Assembly (NCBI GenBank): GCA_031263485.1
Contig: JAISFS010000334.1
Span: 21,738-85,737 of the forward strand
Length of the DNA stretch: 64,000 bases
Direction: 5' to 3'
Source: Deltaproteobacteria bacterium
GTDB taxonomy: Bacteria > Desulfobacterota > Desulfarculia > Adiutricales > Adiutricaceae
Shown: positions 58,205 through 64,000 of the stretch, piece after piece
Position numbering within the stretch: the first letter of the stretch is position 1
Layout of the letters: the number at the start of each line of letters is the position of its first letter
Notes under the pieces: model-generated
Databases searched by the model: none
What the model was told of the DNA's origin: nothing
Seen by the model: the letters and a program-made list of their open reading frames with translations, nothing else
Program-made: the position numbers and the translations under genes

Positions 58205-59794
58205 TTGAGTTCCGATCCGAGCGTGAGATCCGTCCTGGGAGTGACCACGGTCGAGGGCGGGTTCGACGTCTGCCGCATCTACGCGAACGATCGCGGCGGG
58301 GAGTCGGTAGAGTGTCGCGTCTTTGCCGGGGATGAGAAGGGGACGCGGGACCTCGTGCGCTGGGCGGAGGCCCGGAGCCCCTTCGCGGCGGCCGTGGGTG
58401 GCGGGGGGAGCGCGTCCGAGGCGATCTGTGCGGCCCTGGCAGTCCAGGGCAACCGGATAGAGGTCCTGCCCGGCAATCTTGCCGGGACGGCTGCCGCGCG
58501 CCCCGGGGGCATCGCCCCGTGTCAGCGGCTTGCGGCATCGGCCAGGAGGCGCCTGGCCCGGGCGGGGAGCCGGGGTTTCGGGGACGGCGCCGCCGCCAGC
58601 GCCATGACGCGGCTGCGCGGGCGCGTATCCGGGAATATGAGGCAGATCAAGGGGTTCGTTGCGCGTCTGTTCGAGCTTACGGGCGCCCGTTTACCCGACC
58701 TGTACAGGGAGTTCGGCTCGGAGCCGGATCCCCGTTTCGCGGGTAGTCCGGGGGAACCGCGCTTCCCTTTGGAGGGCGCCGGCCGAGCGGAGGCGGACGG
58801 GAGCCCCTGCCGGTCCGGGGCCTTGGAGGTGATGGAGCTGGCCCGCCGCCTCATGGCAGAGTGCGTGCTGCTGTCCGTGGGCGGCGCCCCGGAGCTTCCG
58901 CAGGATGCCTCCTGCCTCGTGGCGCCTGATTCTGGCAAGGACGGCTCGCCCGCCACGTCGCTCGAGGCCCCGGCGAACCGGCCGTCATCGCCTTATGCCT
59001 GGCAGGGGGTGGGGAAGGCCGGGGATGCGGTCGCCAGGGGATGGTCTGGCCCAGTCGCCGTCCCCGTTCCGGGCGGCGGCCCCGGGGAAGGCTCGGGAGC
59101 GGCCCCAGACGTCGCGACGGCAGGGACGGATGCGCCGGAGTCGGGTGCGCACGAGGCTGGCGCGACGGCAGGGGCGGATGCGCCGGAGTCGGGCGCGCCC
59201 GAGGCTGGCGCGTCGGGGGGGGGCACCCGGGGGGCAGGACCCGCAGGCGGGGAGCCTGGCGTTTCCAGATCGGGCGCGGATATCATTTTCGTCGGCGGGG
59301 GGCATCCTGCGGCCGGACGCCTGGCAAAGGCCGCCTGCCAGCTCCAAAGCTATTGGTTGAGTCTCAGGGTCTACAGGTTTCTTTTGGACCTGGAGATTCG
59401 GGACATGATGGCGGGGCAGGCGGAGGCCTTCGCGCTCCTGAAGTCGTTTCCCGGGCTGAGCCCCGCCCGCGTGGCGGGCGTCTTGAGCGAGCTGGGGCCC
59501 TGCCCGGAGCGCTTCCCGGATGCGGACTCGCTGTGCCGATGGGCCGGCTACGGGGAACCGGCGGAGGTCGGGGCCTCCGGCAGGGGGCGCGGGAGATCGC
59601 GGCTTAGCCGTGCCTTACGCTCGGCCCTCAGGCAAGCTGGTCGGAAGTCCCCGCGTTTCCGGCGCTTTCTTGGGGCACCCGAAAGCGCGGGAACGTGCCC
59701 GGCGGACCTGCGCGGGGGCGAGAGGGCTCTGCTGAGGGTTATCTACGAGGTGCTGGTGACCGGTCGACCCTATAAGGAGGAGGGGGACTGCTGA
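58205..59794 (+). CDS. IS110-like protein without recognisable catalytic acids
   Basis: 529 residues. The N-terminal third follows the IS110 DEDD plan (SVLGVTTVEGGFDVCRIY, a G-x-DLVRWAE segment, then VGGGGSASEAICAALAVQGNRIEVLPGNL shown as AICAALAVQGNRIEVLPGN). Where IS110 proteins have the first Asp (GxD) and the Glu of EATG, this one has Thr and Gly. The C-terminal Tnp_IS116/110/902 domain is good: LLKSFPGLSPARVAGVLSELG, SLCRWAGYGEP, RLSRALRSALRQAGRKSPRF and VIYEVLVTGRPYK. A Gly/Ala/Pro-rich insertion (about 255-365) includes two 16-residue repeats. The TTG at 58205 follows AAAGGAGG by ten bases, so it is probably translated. Domestication is possible. Confidence 0.7.
   Translation: MSSDPSVRSVLGVTTVEGGFDVCRIYANDRGGESVECRVFAGDEKGTRDLVRWAEARSPFAAAVGGGGSASEAICAALAVQGNRIEVLPGNLAGTAAARPGGIAPCQRLAASARRRLARAGSRGFGDGAAASAMTRLRGRVSGNMRQIKGFVARLFELTGARLPDLYREFGSEPDPRFAGSPGEPRFPLEGAGRAEADGSPCRSGALEVMELARRLMAECVLLSVGGAPELPQDASCLVAPDSGKDGSPATSLEAPANRPSSPYAWQGVGKAGDAVARGWSGPVAVPVPGGGPGEGSGAAPDVATAGTDAPESGAHEAGATAGADAPESGAPEAGASGGGTRGAGPAGGEPGVSRSGADIIFVGGGHPAAGRLAKAACQLQSYWLSLRVYRFLLDLEIRDMMAGQAEAFALLKSFPGLSPARVAGVLSELGPCPERFPDADSLCRWAGYGEPAEVGASGRGRGRSRLSRALRSALRQAGRKSPRFRRFLGAPESAGTCPADLRGGERALLRVIYEVLVTGRPYKEEGDC
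59114..59209. repeat. Two 48-bp in-frame repeats in the IS110-like gene
   Basis: Units at 59114-59161 and 59162-59209 differ at a few positions and encode ATAGTDAPESGAHEAG and ATAGADAPESGAPEAG. They lie in the disordered insertion between the two conserved domains. Confidence 0.9.
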
Positions 59795-60326
59795 TGGGAC
59801 GGCGCCCGCTTTGGGGGCGGGGTAAAGTCCAGAGGGGGCCCGCGCGCTGGGACCGTCATGGGATGCAGTTTGCGGGTCTCCGTCCCGGGGTGCCGTCCGG
59901 AGGTTCTTTCGGCGACACGTCAGCGGAATCTCCTCTGGGTTGATGCCGCCCGCCGGTTTCAGAACGGTGCCGCCGCCCGGGGCTCCGTCCGCAGGGGGGC
60001 GGTCGCGTTTCGAAGAACGTCTGAGGCTCACCGAGCCTGTCCTTTCGCGAGTGCCTTCCGCAGGGGCCTTGGTTTCGATCATCGCTGAGTGACCGGGTGC
60101 CTCCCACAAAAATGTAGTAGAATCATTTTGAGGCGTTCCGTCGCATCGGCATACCGGTAACGGACGCCTTTGGCGGCGCTCCGCGACTGGCTCAGGCTTC
60201 AGGCCTTACGGTTCAGATGTCACGGCGGGCCGCCGGCATCGGAATTTTCGGGCGTCGACCCGGCTCCTCCTCGCGTTTCGCACCTTCCGGCTGTCGCCGA
60301 ACGCTTCGCCCGGCTTAGGTACCTCC
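59795..60326. other. Intergenic, nothing firm
   Basis: About 530 bp. It begins with G-rich sequence (GGGGCGGGGTAAAGTCC) that recalls the start of an RNase P RNA, but the conserved later parts of that RNA are missing. A patch near 60105-60130 (AAAATGTAGTAGAATCATTTTG) is AT-rich and may hold a promoter for the CAP gene, without a clear -35. Confidence 0.4.
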
Positions 60327-61010
60327 ATGCTTTCACGATTTCTCCCGATCATGTTGGCCTTGAGCCTCTTACCGCTCCCGCTGGCCATCCGCATGGCGGG
60401 CGGGAGTGCCGCCGTCACGGGCTTCGGTGGCCCCGTAGGCGAACGGACAACGCCCTTGCCGCCCGCATTGGGGGCCTCCGGGCCCCTGGCCGCGGCGGCG
60501 CCCGGCCTGCGGTTCTGCCGGCGCATGGACCTGCGATCCTCGCCGGGCGGCCCCGCCCCGCGAACGGGCGGGCACGGGGGGCATTCAGGCGGCATGGAGC
60601 TCCAGGCGGCGGCCTCCCGGAAGGATTCCGACTACATGACCGAGCGGAGGAGGGTCCTGGAGCTGGTGAACCAGACGCGCCGGGATAACGGCCTCCATCC
60701 TCTCGCCTGGAACGATGCCTTGGCCGGCGCCGCCCAGCTGAGGGCATCCGAGCTCAATTCGAACTTCTCCCATACGAGGCCCGACGGGACCGAGTTCACG
60801 ACGGTCCTGAGCCAGTTCGGCATACGTACCACCGCCTGGGCCGAGAACATCGCCCAGGGGCAGAGCGATGCCGCCGCCGTCATGAACTCCTGGCTCAACT
60901 CCAAGGGCCACCGGGGGAACATGTTGAGCGGGAATTTCAGCCAGCTTGGCGTGGGGGCGTTCCCGCTCCCCGGTCGGGGCTTGAGTTGGGTGCAGCTTTT
61001 CGCGCGATGA
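60327..61010 (+). CDS. Secreted CAP/SCP-domain protein
   Basis: 227 residues. The N terminus is a signal peptide or anchor (MLSRFLPIMLALSLLPLPLA). A Gly/Pro-rich spacer (about 25-95) follows. The CAP domain spans about 105-227: RRRVLELVNQTRRDNGLHPLAWNDALAGAAQLRASELNSNFSHTRPDGTEF (shown as VLELVNQTRRDNGLHPLAW and FSHTRPDG), WAENIAQGQ, and WLNSKGHRGNMLSGNFSQLGVG. The His in FSHTRPDG, the Glu in WAENIA and the final His in KGHRGNML are the usual cavity residues. Bacterial CAP proteins act in the envelope or outside the cell; the substrate is unknown. The ATG at 60327 follows AGGT. Confidence 0.88.
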   Translation: MLSRFLPIMLALSLLPLPLAIRMAGGSAAVTGFGGPVGERTTPLPPALGASGPLAAAAPGLRFCRRMDLRSSPGGPAPRTGGHGGHSGGMELQAAASRKDSDYMTERRRVLELVNQTRRDNGLHPLAWNDALAGAAQLRASELNSNFSHTRPDGTEFTTVLSQFGIRTTAWAENIAQGQSDAAAVMNSWLNSKGHRGNMLSGNFSQLGVGAFPLPGRGLSWVQLFAR

Positions 61011-61306
61011 GCCTCACTGTCGAACGGCGCCCTGCAGGCGATCATGAGGGGCCGAAGGTATTGGAACGATTTTTCGCCGTAGCGTGCGACGGCTGGGCAC
61101 GGCGAGCCTGCGGACCGATTTCGACTCGGAAACGCGGGAAAATGCAGGTAATACTCTGAAAATCGCGGGACAGGCGCTGACAAACCTCAGAGAAAGCTTC
61201 GGGAAAGACGCGGTAAAGCTGAGGAAATTCCACGGGAAGACTGCGGCAAAAGTTGCGGGAAAACCGCGAGACGTCGGAAAGCCGCGAACGGGAAGGCACG
61301 AAAATG
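61011..61306. other. Intergenic, nothing firm
   Basis: About 300 bp with repeated GCGGGAAAA/GCGGTAAAG-like words from 61130 to 61265. An open frame through it has a Lys/Arg-rich content but no start signal or family, and I do not call it a gene. Confidence 0.4.
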
Positions 61307-61332
61307 AAAAGCCGCGGGGTCTCCGCGGCTTT
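61307..61332. terminator. Terminator, best read on the minus strand
   Basis: AAAGCCGCGG (61308-61317) pairs with CCGCGGCTTT (61323-61332) around GGTCT. On the minus strand TTTTCATTTT follows, which suits the transposase-like gene ending at 61454. On the plus strand the T run is only three long. It could serve both convergent genes. Confidence 0.7.
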
Positions 61333-61453
61333 GCTGCTTCAGGGCCAGGAAAAAGCGATGTTCATGGACGGCCTTCCGCGCGTCCCCGCGCCCGGGCGTT
61401 TCGGGGGGGTGTCATGCCGTGGGCGGGGGTCCCCGGGCCACGGGCAGGGGGCG

Positions 61454-62677
61454 TCAGGATGCCCTCGTCACCGGGGCGGCGGAAGGGTCGAGCATGTCCG
61501 CCTCGGTCTCCGGGGCCAGGGTGTAGTTCCATTCTCCGTGGAACTCCGCCGGGTATACCGTGACCGGCCTGGCCTCCTCGCCCTCGCCCGAGGGCGGCGC
61601 GAAGCGGCTGTGGTCCAGCGTGAGGCCCAGGGCCATGGTGCGCACCTGGCAGCCGCCGCTGATGAGCCGCACGGTTATCTCGGAGTCGCGCCTGGGCTCG
61701 CCGGCGAACGAAGTCGACACGAAGGAGAAGAGGCGCTGGGAGTTGTTGTTCCAGCGGCTGGTGCCCGGGGGGTAGCGGCAGAATTCCACCGGCAGTCCCG
61801 ACATGGTGGCGAGCCTCTGGAGCCCGGCCTTCCACAGCGAGTTGCGCCTGAGGCCACCGGCGTTGTCGGCGGTGATGAGAATCGAGGTCGCCTGCGGGAA
61901 GAGCTCGCGGCCCTCCACCATCCACCAGCCGTACAGCGAGTCGCAGGTGAAGGAGGCCGCCTCGCGGGCGGTGCGGACGAGCGCCGACTCCCGGGCCAGC
62001 TTGGGGTCGTAGATGCCCCGGTGGCGGGCCCCGGACTCCAGCGGATCCCGGGGAGGCGCGAGCGAGGCCAGGCGGGCCTCGGGCGAGGCTGCCTGGTCCT
62101 GCGGGACGTCCTTGCGGCGGGTCTCCACCGCGAGGACGGGGAGCGAGTTTTCCAGGCAGCGGGCCGCGCGGCGGGAGATGTGACGGAACTGCGCGTCCCG
62201 GTCGGGGTGGATCGTGCCCTCCTCGGTCTTGCGGGTGCCCATCAGGTTGTAGCCGTTCTTGCGGAGGATCTGGGCCACCTTCTCATGGCTGATCCTGTGC
62301 TGGCCGGCCGTGAGTTCCTGGGCGAGGCAACGGGTGCTCTTGCAGGTCCAGACCAGCGGCGGGTCCTCCTCCCCGCGCACGGTCTCCAGCATGAGGTCCT
62401 CCAGGGAGGCCCAGATGCCGGGATCGGAGCGTTCCACCCGGGGCCTGCCGGCCCCGGCGCGGCGGGTCTTGCCGGGCTCCAGCGGCGCCTCGTCCAGCTC
62501 CTTGATGCCCTTGGTGATGGTTACCCGGGAAAGGCCGCAGGCGCGGCTTACCATGGAGATGCCTCGGCGGCCGATGCGCTTGGCTTCCCCGGCGGCCACG
62601 AGCCTGCGCTCGCGTTCGCCCAGGTGGGGCCAGACGTTCATGAACATCTTGTTCAGGGCGGATTCAGTTTCGGTCAT
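61454..62677 (-). CDS. Second ISAzo13-type transposase relative, catalytic residues altered
   Basis: A 407-residue full-length frame. It has a helix-turn-helix part (ISMVSRACGLSRVTITKGIKEL), a basic hinge (RRAGAGRPR), then LPVLAVETRRKD, TSILITADNAGGLRRNSLWK, FCRYPPGTSRWNNNSQRLFSFVS and a closing VYPAEFHGEWNYTL. These match the ISAzo13 layout. In the members I recall, the first motif is SVDTKKKE and the third IEHRLFSF; here the first Asp is Glu and the Glu-His is Ser-Gln. Only the middle Asp stands. It differs strongly from the copy at 46321, so the two are separate lineages. ATG 62677 is chosen (MTETESALNKM); it has no good ribosome-binding site. No inverted ends are visible. Confidence 0.8.
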   Translation of the reverse strand: MTETESALNKMFMNVWPHLGERERRLVAAGEAKRIGRRGISMVSRACGLSRVTITKGIKELDEAPLEPGKTRRAGAGRPRVERSDPGIWASLEDLMLETVRGEEDPPLVWTCKSTRCLAQELTAGQHRISHEKVAQILRKNGYNLMGTRKTEEGTIHPDRDAQFRHISRRAARCLENSLPVLAVETRRKDVPQDQAASPEARLASLAPPRDPLESGARHRGIYDPKLARESALVRTAREAASFTCDSLYGWWMVEGRELFPQATSILITADNAGGLRRNSLWKAGLQRLATMSGLPVEFCRYPPGTSRWNNNSQRLFSFVSTSFAGEPRRDSEITVRLISGGCQVRTMALGLTLDHSRFAPPSGEGEEARPVTVYPAEFHGEWNYTLAPETEADMLDPSAAPVTRAS

Positions 62678-63097
62678 GGCGGTGGTGTCCGGTACGCGGG
62701 CCGGTTCGACCTTCCCTGCCGAAGGGGCCGGGCCGCCCGTCGGCCCGGCCCCCCTCGGAACGGGCCGTTTCGGCCTTTCCGGGGCTCCGGGGGAATGTCG
62801 CCCCCGGCGGGGTCGGTAGGTTCTGCCTATCCAAATATTAAGGTGTCGGCGGGTGCTTGTAAAGCCCGGCTCCGGCATCCCCTCCCGCAGGCGGGGGTGC
62901 CTCGCGGGAGGGGCTGGAGCCGCGGCGGCTTGCGTCGCCGCGAGGCTCGGCGCGGGGTGACAGCCCCGCGCCGGGCGCGGGAGCCAGGCGGGCGGCGGGG
63001 AGAGGGTCCGGCGGGCGGGCGCCCGCTCGGCCCAGGGTGTTGCGGGCGAGAGCCCGGCAACGCGGCCGCCCGGCGAAAGGCCTTTCGGCAAGGATGC
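62678..63097. other. Intergenic, nothing recognised
   Basis: About 420 bp of high-GC sequence between flavodoxin and the transposase-like gene, both on the minus strand. A short AT-rich patch (62828-62845, TATCCAAATATTAAGG) could hold a minus-strand promoter for the latter, but I cannot fit two boxes. Confidence 0.4.
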
Positions 63098-63544
63098 CTA
63101 GACGGCGGCGAGCACCCCGGCGCCCCAGCTCTTGATGGCGTCCTTGGCGCCGTCGGGGTCGCCGTTTATCTTGAGCTTGCCGCCCACGACGGTCGCGCCG
63201 AGCTCGGTAAGCTTGTCGGAGATGGCGTCCACCGCGCCGCAGTAGTACTTGTAGTCCTCGTCCCCGCAGCCGAAGACGGCGGCCTTGACCCCTTTGGCCC
63301 CGATCTTGTCGAAGGACTCGAAGAGGGGGATGAAGTCCTCCTGCAGCTCTATCTCGTCGTCGCCCCAGGTGGAGCAGCCGAAGAGCACGAGGTCCGTGCC
63401 GGCGCACAGGCCGTCTGCCTTCACGTCCGCCGCCTTGGCCTTGGAGACCGTGTGGCCGGCGGCCTTGATCTGGTCCTCCAGCTGGGCCGCCACCCACTCG
63501 GTGTTGCCGGTGGTGGAACCGTAGACTATGTAGATGTTCGCCAT
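63098..63544 (-). CDS. Flavodoxin
   Basis: 148 residues, the short-chain type typical of Desulfovibrio. The FMN phosphate loop is YGSTTGNTE (8-16). The ring-stacking loops are CSTWGDDEIELQEDFIPLF (shown as CSTWGDDEIELQ) with Trp, and FGCGDEDYKYYCGAVD with Tyr. It carries one or two electrons and replaces ferredoxin when iron is short. AAGGAG lies eight bases before the ATG at 63544. The promoter upstream carries a TTGAGAATCA box that may bind Fur, which fits induction by iron limitation. Confidence 0.95.
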   Translation of the reverse strand: MANIYIVYGSTTGNTEWVAAQLEDQIKAAGHTVSKAKAADVKADGLCAGTDLVLFGCSTWGDDEIELQEDFIPLFESFDKIGAKGVKAAVFGCGDEDYKYYCGAVDAISDKLTELGATVVGGKLKINGDPDGAKDAIKSWGAGVLAAV

Positions 63545-63640
63545 ACGAATAGACTCCTTGGGGGTTGCATGGCCGGGCTAGGGACCGGCCTCGGTTCGCC
63601 GGGGAGGGCCCTTCCCCGCGGCTTTTTGAATGTGTCAGGG

Positions 63641-63669
63641 ATTTTAAGCTAACTGATTCTCAATTGCAA
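63641..63669 (-). promoter_or_regulatory. Flavodoxin promoter with a Fur-like box
   Basis: On the minus strand TTGCAA (63664-63669), a 17-base spacer and TAAAAT (63641-63646). The spacer begins TTGAGAATCA; together with the -35, TGCAATTGAGAATCA matches about nine of fourteen defined bases of the Fur core TGATAATNATTATCA. The promoter is well supported; the operator is a guess. Confidence 0.65.
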
Positions 63670-64000
63670 TAGCGGAGAGAGAAAAAATAATGCCGTCGTT
63701 TTGGCTGATTTATTGCGTGATTTCAATATCTTATCGTTTAGAAGACCCCGCGCTGTCATCGACCGGCGTGTAAAATTCCGGGAAAAAGTCCGTAAACCTG
63801 AGGGCGGGATGGATTCAAGTTATGCTTGCCGCGAATCCGTTGACGGGGGAAGGGAGGCCGGCCGTGAGTCCCTTCACGCCTCTGAACGGATACGCCGTGA
63901 CAACGATGAGCCCGCGTCATCGGTTCGGAGGCGATTTCGTATGCATGGTTCAGGAAACGGAGCCTCCGGGTAGCGGGACGCCTCAACCGTCGGAGCTGGC
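63670..64000. other. Right edge, no supported gene
   Basis: About 330 bp. A frame at 63701-63973 is open but Arg-rich, with no ribosome-binding site. Nothing else is recognised before the window ends. Confidence 0.4.

Noticed and set aside
59805..60090. RNase P RNA
   Set aside because: The start GGGGCGGGGTAAAGTCC recalls it, but the conserved central and 3' parts (for example ACAGAAA and the closing AGAACCCGGCTTA-type segment) are absent.

Overview
The window is high-GC bacterial DNA with a dense set of housekeeping genes. It most resembles a Desulfobacterota/Desulfovibrio-like lineage. The signs are a short-chain flavodoxin of the Desulfovibrio type, DUF3798 domains, a short-loop cytochrome bd oxidase, and the order tRNA(Tyr-Gly-Thr)-rpmG-tRNA(Trp)-secE-nusG-rplKAJL-rpoBC. 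The lineage is inferred; nothing here fixes a species.

Layout. 1-3.7 kb: mostly non-coding DNA, two small superinfection-immunity-type membrane proteins and a secreted repeat protein. 3.7-11.3 kb, minus strand: xseB-ispA-dxs-(UbiA/MenA-type prenyltransferase), an isoprenoid and quinone side-chain operon, preceded by a large unrecognised membrane protein. 12-27.9 kb, plus strand: tRNA cluster, rpmG, tRNA-Trp, secE, nusG, rplK, rplA, L10 leader, rplJ, rplL, rpoB, rpoC, closed by a very strong terminator. The tuf gene usual between tRNA-Thr and rpmG is absent; short mobile elements and unrecognised sequence sit there. 28-37 kb: two small proteins sharing a C-x5-G-x3-C repeat, a tandem inverted-repeat element, a SPOR/VWA-like/OmpA envelope protein, an AI-2E-type transporter and a tandem pair of SGNH hydrolases, the second lacking catalytic Ser and His. 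38-46 kb: a doubled DUF3798 receptor-like protein, a dCache hybrid histidine kinase and an HD-GYP response regulator, together a likely sensing and c-di-GMP module. 46-49 kb: an ISAzo13-type transposase relative and phosphofructokinase. 49-55 kb: an AT-rich decaying island with an AAA ATPase split by a 102-bp element and remnants of its translationally coupled partner. 55-64 kb: cydAB, an IS110-like protein without recognisable catalytic residues, a CAP-domain protein, a second ISAzo13-type protein, and flavodoxin behind a possibly iron-regulated promoter.

Three themes run through the window. First, a 102-bp MITE-like family with 19-bp inverted ends occurs in three clear copies, each flanked by a perfect 10-bp target duplication; a fourth copy looks degenerate. 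In one case, removing the element and one duplication restores an open AAA ATPase gene exactly. Second, many conserved proteins (MenA-like, DXS, XseB, RpoB, RpoC, the kinase and others) carry long disordered insertions or tails. Third, three full-length transposase-like proteins lack catalytic residues that I expect for their families, which raises the possibility of domestication.

All gene names rest on motif recognition by eye; no database search was run.
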